From NCBI GenBank assembly GCA_963971575.1, contig OZ020616.1, forward strand, positions 20,069,713 to 20,133,712: a DNA stretch of 64,000 bases. Direction: 5' to 3'. Below are positions 56,525 through 64,000 of this stretch, piece by piece. The position numbers and the translations under genes were made by a program. The DNA is from Liopterus haemorrhoidalis. Lineage: Eukaryota > Arthropoda > Insecta > Coleoptera > Dytiscidae. The notes under the pieces are model-generated. The model was not told the origin of the DNA. It was given only the letters and a program-made list of their open reading frames with translations, and ran no database searches. Each line of letters starts with the position of its first letter. Within the stretch, counting starts at the first letter, position 1.

Positions 56525-56610
56525 ACCAGTTCAGTAGCTCTAGTAGCGTAGTTTGTTTTGTCGTGCGCTTTGTAATTTGCAAACTAGAGTTCGAATCCTG
56601 TTAATTTTAT
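56525..56610 (+). ncRNA. tRNA-like sequence downstream of R1 copy 2
   Basis: Contains TAGCTCTAGTAGCGTAG (box A-like), and GAGTTCGAATCC (box B) about 55 bases later, followed by TTTTATTTTTTC. It sits about 45-65 bases after the R1 end, as in copy 1, but derives from a different tRNA. The stems pair poorly. Confidence 0.45.
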
Positions 56611-56649
56611 TTTTTCTTTCTGGAAAAGTTATTAATTTATCCTCTTCAA

Positions 56650-58171
56650 CTATGTTTCCCAACTGGCAGATGCTGTAAAACTTCATCAAAGTGTAAAATA
56701 TCCCATGCAAAATATTTTTTTAAATGCTCGAGCAAACTCTATTGGGCAAACTCGACTTGTCGGACAGATGAAAAAAAAATTCCAAACAATCTTGATTAAT
56801 TCGACGAGATTTAGCTGGTATCCCAATATCTCTTGTATTTCTACGATAGGATTTATAGTGATTTGCCAACCATGGAGAAATTTAGTTTTTTTTTGTTATA
56901 TTTTTATTATTTTTATCCAGAATGCTGCCTCGAGGAAAAACATTCTCCATTTTTAATAAAAAATTTACTTGCTCATCTTTGCCTATAAATGGTGCTCTGC
57001 TAGTTTTAAATCCTACCGTTTCCCTACTTGAATTGAGCATGTCAAATAATTTATCCATGTCTTCTATAAACTGTATGGTTGGTACTGCTTCTGCTGACAT
57101 AACCCCTAAAGACACATAGGTTGTCATAGCCGCAGCCACTGTTGCACTAAAGACTTGTGCTGCATACTTAACTTTCATCTTTTGAAAGTTATTCGGGAAC
57201 ATGTTATCAGTCAATTTCGGTGCTAGCCTGTTGTGCAATTTTTTATCATTGGCATAAAAATCAAGTAACCACTTTTTCTTTCTTTCATTACTATCACATA
57301 TTATGTTGTTTTTAAAGAAATTATTTCTCGTGGCCTTTAAAAGTTGTGGCGTATCAAAAATATAAAAAAAAATTGTACTCATCCACCATGAAGTACGGCC
57401 TGTCAGGTTTAACGCCTACTTCATTTGCGAACTGTATGAAATTTGAGCCACAGTCAGTTACAAGGCTAAAAACTTTTAGCCCTATCGTAGTCAATTTTCT
57501 AATGCCATTATAAAGTATACTTATTAACTCATTTCCTTTATATGTAGAATGTACAAAGAAATAACCTATTGGTTGTTTCCAGTTTTCATGGATTCCACGT
57601 GCCATCAGCACTAAAACTGACCTAGCAGGTTCATAGGTCTGGGTACCATTGGTCTGATGATAACCTATAATTTCATCCATCTTTATATTATAAAATAAAT
57701 TACTTTTTATGGCCATTTCATTAGCACAAAGAATGCAATATTTATATGTATCAGCCATTTTTTCTATTTTTAGTTTGAGGACTTCAAACGCAAATTCATC
57801 AAAACCGATTCGGAAAGACCACTTTGATGTTTTTCTCGATAAGGTGCTCTTTGATGGCAAGTTACAGGTTGCCTTTAAAAACCTGTATGTTTTCTGGCTG
57901 AGAAAATAGAAATTTAAAGTAACTGCTTGTATTCTTTAGTATATCTCCTACCCTTAGCCATCTTCTGGTGCAAATTTGCTTGTAGTCTTGTTAATTTTGC
58001 AAATTTTTCTGGTAAGAATATATTACACATCTTGTTAAAATTTTCAAAAGTATTCCAATCTTCTTTAATTGCTGTTGGTTTGGCTTGCCTTAGTAATTGT
58101 TTCATCTCTTTTTAACTTCATTTTCCTCGGAGTTTGTGCAGACAGCCAAGGTGGTGTTTGAATAGACGCAT
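56650..58171 (-). pseudogene. P-element transposase, C-terminal exon (RNase H-like domain), frame-broken
   Basis: Minus-strand exon 4 begins after TTATTTTCAG with TPPWLSAQTPRKMKLK. Then, over several frameshifts: FLPEKFAKLTRLQANLHQKM, GRRYTKEYK, LPSKSTLSRKTSKWSF, YCILCANEMAIKSNLFYNIK, MDEIIGY, GYFFVHSTYKGNELI, VFSLVTDCGSNFI, DTPQLLKATRNNFFKNN and near the end RRINQDCLEFFF. The order is that of THAP9/P-element transposases. ANEMAI replaces the usual acidic DEM block, so one catalytic Asp is probably lost. Frameshifts occur near 58105, 57910 and 57365, with stops after 56882. Confidence 0.85.
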
Positions 58172-58562
58172 CTGAAAATAAATTAAAAAAATTAAATAAT
58201 ATATAATAACAAGTCTGATGATAATAATGATAATATAAATCTATAATAAAATATATTATACATCCAAGAAGAGTAAGGCATGATTTTTGATGAGAGTAGT
58301 TTGTAGCCCGAGGGCTACATATACACCGAGACAAAATTACAAAAGTTCTAAGATTTGGTCTCATTCATTATTATTATATAAAAACTCGTTAGGGCATTTA
58401 TCTCCATATTTATGTCACAAAAACTGACTTCTACTCCTGATGTCTAAAAAAAAACTACTGTCTACTCCTGATCATGGAAAAAAAAATATTTTTGTCCCTG
58501 GCAACGATAAATAAATATGAATGAATGAATGAATGAATATAGCTTGCATATAGTAATGTTAA

Positions 58563-61097
58563 TCTATATATATAAAATCGTAACTAAGCTACCTACTCAT
58601 AATCAACGCCCAGCCCAAACCACTGGACCTATAATCATGAAATTCGGCGAGTATATTCCCTCCATGACGTAAGCACCCACTAAGAATGGATTTTTCGAAA
58701 TTCATCCTCTAAGTGGGTGAAAAGAGGGTTAAAAGGGGTAAAATGTGGCTTCACGGTTTCCTTAATATCTCTTAGGTCCAATAAGATATCGACTTGGTTT
58801 TTGCTCACAATGATTACTCATGTAAATATTAAAAAACTTATTTCAGGATTTTGTTCTAATCGACCCTAAAGGGGTGAATCTACAATCAGGGTGAATTATA
58901 GAACCCTTCGCATCTTCTGTGTTTATTGTGTTATAACATTCCTTTTTGGCATATAGGTGTCTTTTTAAAATATTTAGAAAGTGTTTTGACCGTTTTTTTA
59001 AATTTCACCCCTAAAGGGGTAAATCGGTATTTTTTATTCGATAGAATTTCGTCTAGACAAAGAAGCATAAAATTCGGGGAGTATATCCCTTTTATGACTT
59101 AACAACCCCCTCAGAAATGATTTTTGGAAATTCAACCCCTAAGGAGTGAAATGGGGTAAAATGTGTTTTCACGGATTCCTCAATATCTCACAGGTCCAAT
59201 AATATATCGCCTTCATTTTTGCTTATAAATATTATCCATAATATTGCTTATAAATATTATCCATATAAATGTTCACAAATGTTCCTCAAAATCCTGAAAA
59301 ACTTATTTCAAGATTTTGTCCTATTCATCCCCAAAAATGGTGAATCTACAATCAGGGAGAATTATAGAACCCGACGTATTTCCTGTGTTTGTTGAGTTAC
59401 TAAATTCCAATTTAGCATATAGATGTCTTTTTAAAATATCTCGAAATGGTTTTGACAGTTTTTCAAAATTTCGCCCCTAAAGGGGTAAAAGGATATTTTT
59501 TATTTGATAGAACATCCCTTGGACATAGATACATGATATTCGCAAAGTATATTCCCTCCATGAAGTAAGCATACACTAAGACGGGATTTTTCGAAATTCA
59601 ACCCCTAAGGGGTGAAATGTAATTTCAAGGATTCCTAAATATCTCTACGGACCAATAAGATATCGTCTTGGTTTTTACTTACAAAGATTACCCATACAAA
59701 TGTTGAAAAACTTATTTCAGAATTTTGTTCTAATCCACCCCTAAAGTGGTGAATTTCCGAACAGGGTTAATTATACAACCCACCATATTCTCTGTATTTG
59801 TTGAGTTATAAAATTCCTTTTGGCATATAGGTGTCTTCAAAATATCTCGAAATGGTATTGACAGTTTTTAAAATTTCACCCTTAAGGGGTAAATGGGAAT
59901 TTTGTATTCGATTGAACATCCCTTGGACATAGATAAATAAAATTCGTGAAGTATATTCCCTCCATGACGTAAGCACCCACAAAGACGGGATTTTTCGAAA
60001 TTCCACCCCTAAGAAGTGAAAAGGGGTGAAATATGATTTCAAGGATTCCTCAATATCTCTTAGGACCAATAAGATGTCGTCTTGGATTTTTCTTACAAAG
60101 ATTACCCATACAAATGCCGAAAAACTTATTTCAGGGTGTTGTCCGAATCAACCCCTATAGGGGTCTACAATCGGGGTAAATTATACAACCTTTAGTATTT
60201 CCTGTGTTTATTGAGTTATAACATTCCTTTTTGGCATATCGGTGTCTTTTTAAAATACCTCGAAATGGTTTTGACAGTTTTTAAAAATTTCACCCCTAAA
60301 GGGGTAAATGGGTATTTTTTACTCGATAGAACAAGATACATGAAATTCGTAAAGTATATTCCCTGTATGACGTAAGTACCTACTAAGACGGTATTTTCCG
60401 AAATTCAACCCCTAAGGGCTGAAATGTGATATTAAGGATTTCTTAATATCTCTTAATACCAATAAGATATCGACTTGGCTTTTGCTTATACAGATTAACC
60501 ATGCAAATGCCGAAAATTTTATTTCTGGATTCTTTCTTAATCAACCCCTAAAGGAGTAAATCTATAATCGGGGTGAATTATACAACCCGTCGTATTTCCT
60601 GTGTTTATTAAGTTATAACATTCATTTTTGGCACACCGGTGTCTTTTTTAAATATCTCGAGATAGTTTTGAAAGTCTTTTAAAATTTCACCTCTAAATGT
60701 AAATGGGGGGGGGTATAAATGGGTATTTATATTCGATAGAACTTCCCTTGGATATAGAGACATGAAATTCGGGAAGTATATTCCTTCCGTGATGTAAGCA
60801 CCCACTAAGAAGAGATTTTTCGAAATTCGAGCGCTAAGCGGTGAAATGTGATTTGAAGGATTCCTCAATATACCTACATTGGTAAATCTACATTTGGGGT
60901 GAATTATAGAAACCTTTATATTTTCTGAGTTATAACATTCCATTTTGGTGCATAATTTTCTATTTAAAATACTTAGAAAGCGTTTTGAAAGTTTTTTAAA
61001 TTTCATCCCTAAAGGAGTAAATTCAATAGTAAATTAATAATTGCACGATGATGGCAAACCGTCAATAAACCGTAGCGAAGCACGGGTACTCAGCTAG
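58563..61097 (+). mobile_element. Non-autonomous Helitron in transposase intron 3
   Basis: Starts TCTATATATATAAAATCG and ends GCGAAGCACGGGTACTCAGC followed by TAG before T; a stem CCGT.GC/GC.ACGG lies just before the end. Inserted between A and T without duplication. The interior is a tandem array of about six units. No Rep/helicase gene, so it depends on another Helitron. Confidence 0.85.
58620..61030 (+). repeat. Tandem array of 0.3-0.47 kb units inside the Helitron
   Basis: Each unit contains CACCCCTAAAGGGGTAAAT (near 59004, 59470, 59878, 60295, 60690 and 61003), a TATTCCCTCCATGACGTAAG block, TTTTTCGAAATTCAACCCCT, CAATATCTCTTAGGACCAAT and GGGGTGAATTATAGAACCC. Unit lengths are about 466, 408, 415, 397 and 313 bases. 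The self-complementary CCCCTAAAGGGG is conserved in every unit. Confidence 0.85.
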
Positions 61098-61121
61098 TTT
61101 AAAATATAAGGGAAATATTAC

Positions 61122-61292
61122 CCATGCTCCCAGATGATATATCTAATGAATGTGATACGTCTTGCGTAGCATAATTATCAGAGTCATCAATGTTAAATGA
61201 CTGATTGTTGCCATGTACATCTTCCGTATCAATATTTACTGAAACCTCTACACATGTCTTGACACTGCTATGTGAAGCAACAGTTTTAGCAC
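61122..61292 (-). pseudogene. P-like transposase exon 3
   Basis: Acceptor TTGGTTCTAG, donor GTAATA. Encodes an acidic linker (VEVSVNIDTEDVHGNNQSFN, SDNYATQDVSHSLD) between the THAP finger and the catalytic part. Phases agree with exon 2 and with exon 4 at 58171. Confidence 0.75.
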
Positions 61293-61374
61293 CTAGAACC
61301 AATAGTTTTATTAAGGAAAATACAAAATCATAATGCAAAATAATTAATGAACAGATGTTCATACCTTCGCAAAC

Positions 61375-61537
61375 TTCAGGTACAGCATACATACGTAAAC
61401 GATTGTGTAGTTTATTCGTAAACATATCTTCGCTGAAGTGTACATTGCAAAGCCTGTAATTATTGTAACAATATTCAGCGTAATTATCTTTTGTGAAAAG
61501 ATCAAGTCTGCCAATATTTCTGATCCATACAGTACAT
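61375..61537 (-). pseudogene. P-like transposase exon 2 (second half of THAP finger)
   Basis: Acceptor TTTGTTGCAG, donor GTATGA. Encodes CTVWIRNIGRLDLFTKDNYA and RLCNVHFSEDMF, the Trp, third Cys and His of the THAP C2CH module, followed by the AVPE motif that closes it. In frame with exon 1. Confidence 0.88.
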
Positions 61538-61596
61538 CTGCAACAAATGTAATTTATTTAAAGAACTAACAATTTAAAAAATATCTCGTTTATTAC

Positions 61597-61700
61597 CTTT
61601 CAGTGTCTCGTGGGAATCTAAAAAAACTCAGCTGACTGTTGGTTTTACCATTATGCTTACAGTTCGCATGGGAGCACCATCTGGCTCCGTGCAGAGGCAT
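61597..61700 (-). pseudogene. P-like transposase exon 1 (start and first half of THAP finger)
   Basis: ATG at 61700, about 350 bases from the element's right end. Encodes MPLHGARWCSHANCKHNGKT then QLSFFRFPRDTER, with CxxxxC and the FxRFP core of a THAP finger. Donor GTAATA at 61596. Exons 1-3 are undamaged; the overall gene is broken only in exon 4. Confidence 0.88.
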
Positions 61701-62053
61701 GATGAAATAATTTGTTAATAACTACGTAACACTAAGCACTAATTTATAAAACTGTTTGAAAACACTAAAACTAAACATGTCCAAAACAATATAAATTAAC
61801 ACTATCTTAACATTAAATATTGTTCATAAAAAAAATACACAAATAGAATACTAATAAATGTCAATTCACTCTACTACCAGCACAAATAAAGCAAATATTT
61901 CTTCTGATATTAAGTTACGCTCAGATAATAAAATATGGCTGCCGCTTGTTTCGAAGTTTTGAAAGTTATGTCTTGCTTCGGAAAACTTCGCATCCTAACC
62001 AGGATTCACGGATTACAGAAAAACGGTCGAGTGAAACTACTGTATATACTGTG

Positions 62054-62253
62054 GTAGTACTGTTTGAAATTATTACATATTTTCTAGTGTTGATTTTTTG
62101 TTAGAATGTCGATAGATATATTTTCATAAAATAAAAATGTACTGTGCTTAAATTAACCTGTTCCCTGTTAGCATATTCACAGCTGAATACTAGACAATTC
62201 AGCCATATTGCCTTGTATTACAGCGCCGCCAACGGTAATGTCACTTCTCAATA
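62054..62253. mobile_element. P-like MITE, right fragment
   Basis: Resumes at GTAGTACTGTTTGAAATT (duplicated target) and ends GGTAATGTCACTTCTCAATA. Together with 53331-53397 it gives the 260-bp MITE. Confidence 0.9.
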
Positions 62254-62572
62254 GGCTATTCCAAACGATTAGGCGGAACTAACTGGAATTTTCATTTTTG
62301 TAAGTTGTCATGAGCTCTTCTTTCATGGTTTGATGTAGGCTTTTGCTAAACAAAACTATCAAAAGACTCACTTAATCTGTAAAAGTAACTAAAATTGAAA
62401 ATCTAGTTCCGCCTAAACCAAAGAAACAGACTTTAACTAGAATTTAAATTTTCTGAAGTAGTCACTAGCTAATTTGTTACATATTGAAGTTGGTTTTTCC
62501 TAAACAAAATTATCAAAAGCTTCAATCAACGGGTAAAAGTTACTAGATTTGAAAATCTAGTTCTGCTTTAAG
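62254..62572. mobile_element. Two mariner-type MITEs in tandem
   Basis: First: CTATTCCAAACGATTAGGCG to TAGTTCCGCCTAAACCAAAG (about 62257-62430). Second: from about 62437, with GAAGTAGTCACTAGCTAATT as in 41205-41390, ending GAAAATCTAGTTCTGCTTTA. Same family as 31573-32388 with shorter interiors. Confidence 0.65.
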
Positions 62573-63265
62573 CAGTGATGGGCGTTTACACGTAAACTTT
62601 AATTGTTTACGTTTACGTGTAAACTTATGTAAACAATGTAAACTTTGTAAACTGTCAAATAATGAGGTTAGTTTTAGTTATTTAATACGAATAATAGAGA
62701 GTTAATGAACAAGTATATTCAGTTCAAAACAATAAATTTATTAAAAAAATGGTGGGAAGAAACCGAAGGAATATTTTGAAGAACTAGGTTTTATTTTAAT
62801 TAAATAAAATGAAAGAAAATATAGGGCGTTATGCAAAATTTGCAATGAATCTTTTCAATGAAATAAAAATAGGCTGATTTTCTTAAAGACGAAATTTAAT
62901 GTATTTTGTTATTAAAAAAAATTAGACTGAATTTTTTAAAGAAAAAAGTTTTTTATTTTTCATATTCATATTTACTAATTTGTATGTAACACCTGTATAA
63001 TGATGCAAATTCGATTTTTATTAATATGTATATTGGCTTCTCCTAATTTTATATACTTACTTTTTCATTTAAAATTGTTTCATTAAAATTTTTATTATTT
63101 ATAAAAATGTATTGATAATGAGGTTCTGTAATTCAAAACAAGTGCGCATGTCTAAATCATTGTTTACATTATTTACGTTGTTTACAAGAGTTTTGTGTTT
63201 ACATCAATTGTTTACGCGTCAACAATGAGGTAACTTACATCATGTAACTTACGTGCCCATCACTG
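62573..63265 (+). mobile_element. hAT element with GTAAAC subterminal repeats and BED-finger remnant
   Basis: Begins CAGTGATGGGCGTTTACACG and ends TTACGTGCCCATCACTG, with GCTTTAAG at 62565-62572 and 63266-63273, a perfect 8-bp duplication. Both ends are dense in TTTAC/GTAAA motifs (TTTACACGTAAAC, GTTTACATTATTTACG). Near 62830 a frame reads RALCKICNESFQ, the first Cys pair of a BED zinc finger, then a stop. Otherwise non-coding. Confidence 0.88.
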
Positions 63266-63273
63266 GCTTTAAG

Positions 63274-63824
63274 TAATGAAACCACCTATCGTTTGACCAC
63301 AACCTAGTTTGAACACATGTATTAAGACTGTAACTTAAGTGTTATATGGATAGTAAGGTCAGCGGATATTTGAAGAATTTAATGAAACATATTTTAGTAT
63401 CTAAAGTATGTTCCTTTGGTTTAGGCGGAACTAGATTTTCAATTCTAGTTACTTTTACCGAAAGATTTTGATCATTTTGTTCAGGAAAAGCCAATTTCAA
63501 TATATAAAAAAATTTCTAATAACTTAACAAAAATAGTCAGTTTATTTGCTCCTGTACAGCATTTATAAAAGCTTCAACTGTTCAAATTTATAATATTTTG
63601 TTTTTTTATGCAAGAGATTTTTTGGTGTTCTAAACCAATTTTGGTGTTTTGGATGGTGTTCTAAGCCAATCAGAAACAATGACAAACAGCTCCTATCTTC
63701 TTACACACATTTTTCTAAGCTGACATAGTGCATTGTTTTTATAACAAAAATGACTTTTATACAAAAAAATAAACGGAATATGAAAAAGCTAATTAAACAT
63801 AATTTTGTTATAGAATAAGGGCAG
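63274..63824. other. PSMG1 intron 3, last part
   Basis: A half MITE at 63409-63510 (TTTGGTTTAGGCGGAACTAG, then TTCAATTCTAGTTACTTTTA) lacks its right end. A short imperfect direct repeat with TTGGTGTT lies at 63620-63665. The remainder is plain AT-rich intron ending in GGGCAG. Confidence 0.45.
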
Positions 63825-63977
63825 ATTTACCGCATTTAATTTATTCATATTTAATTAATGGTACAGTGTAAACCATATATAATATTTTTACCGGGAGAAG
63901 AGTATTTGAAAAAAATAGATGTGTATTCGACAGATACTTTTAAATTATTTAAGTTTACCAAACAAGTGGTGTTATAA
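63825..63977 (+). CDS. PSMG1: Proteasome assembly chaperone 1, probable last exon with a one-base frame break
   Basis: After GGGCAG the frame demanded by exon 3 gives DLPHLIYSYLIN, paralleling human DLPAAVLSYCQ, then meets a stop at 63868-63870. The neighbouring frame continues VQCKPYIIFLPGEEYLKKID to a stop at 63975-63977, paralleling human IPAILYLCYTDVMKLD. One extra base near 63855-63860 (TTAATTAATGG) would explain both. It could be a sequencing or assembly error, a real mutation, or a missed small exon. The acceptor has a weak pyrimidine tract. Confidence 0.6.
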
Positions 63978-64000
63978 TTAATAGTGACTGTACAACCATT

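Larger units (their letters stand above)
53398..62053 (-). mobile_element. P-element-like transposon, 8.66 kb with nested insertions
   Basis: Left end CACAGTATAATACAGTA with CACTCG eight bases on; right end, reversed, CACAGTATATACAGTA with the same spaced CACTCG. The target GTAGTAC is duplicated at 53391-53397 and 62054-62060 within a MITE whose unbroken copy at 51893-52152 serves as empty site. CCTAACCAGGATTC occurs near both ends (54621-54634 and 61993-62006). It encodes a minus-strand THAP transposase from 61700 and carries later insertions: a MULE, a LINE fragment, an R1 repeat with tRNA-like sequence, and a Helitron. P elements usually make 8-bp duplications; 7 bp is seen here. Confidence 0.8.

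Noticed and set aside
56525..56610. Possible genuine tRNA gene on the + strand
   Set aside because: The T-stem pairs at only one or two of five positions, so a functional cloverleaf is unlikely.
58620..61030. CRISPR-like array
   Set aside because: Units are 0.3-0.47 kb without short repeat-spacer alternation, inside a Helitron in an insect-like genome.
53331..62253. Treating the MULE, LINE, R1 and THAP pieces as one composite operon-like unit
   Set aside because: Each has its own ends or truncation and the MULE shows its own 9-bp duplication; they are separate insertions.

Overview
This is a eukaryotic, AT-rich window. Spliced host exons, GGTTA-rich intronic repeats and the mix of mobile elements (P-element-like, mariner, hAT, Helitron, copia, gypsy, RNase-H-lacking LINEs) point to an insect; the species cannot be named from sequence alone. 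Only two host genes are visible, both on the + strand. The first is an oligoribonuclease, REXO2 (exons at 32770-32849, 39704-39865 and 49249-49596). The second is a proteasome assembly chaperone, PSMG1 (exons at 52528-52610, 52675-52893, 52989-53190 and probably 63825-63977). Nearly everything else is transposable-element sequence, often nested three or four deep.

Layout. 1-6360: decayed hAT and LINE pieces, then a 4.4 kb hAT element with a perfect 8-bp target duplication that holds a minus-strand copia, two MITEs and a second hAT transposase. 6360-11752: a minus-strand LINE broken by two inverted copies of a hAT-like repeat (one of them carrying a hairpin-bounded insert), then a + strand LINE. 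11905-27760: a stack in which an old GC-richer copia was hit by a young copia with identical 184-bp LTRs, which was in turn hit by a LINE with two open reading frames; a gypsy fragment splits the old 3' LTR. 27761-32388: another minus-strand LINE broken by a hAT, a P-like element carrying a THAP finger, and a mariner-type MITE inserted into its own kind in inverse orientation.

32770-49596 is REXO2; its two introns (6.9 and 9.4 kb) are filled with hAT, Helitron, MULE-like, mariner and gypsy insertions. 49600-52527 separates the two genes and holds MITEs, a mariner transposase remnant, and a perfect 51-base palindrome about 320 bases upstream of the PSMG1 start. The third PSMG1 intron (10.6 kb) holds an 8.66 kb P-like transposon inserted into a smaller P-like MITE. 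That transposon has a spliced THAP transposase with several frame breaks, and is itself loaded with a MULE, a LINE fragment, a repeat followed by a tRNA-like sequence, and a Helitron full of about 0.4 kb tandem units.

The two host genes act in unrelated processes (mitochondrial/cytosolic short-RNA turnover and 20S proteasome assembly). Most insertions can be ordered in time from their nesting, target duplications and empty sites. No bacterial operons, CRISPR arrays, rRNA genes or convincing functional tRNA genes were seen.
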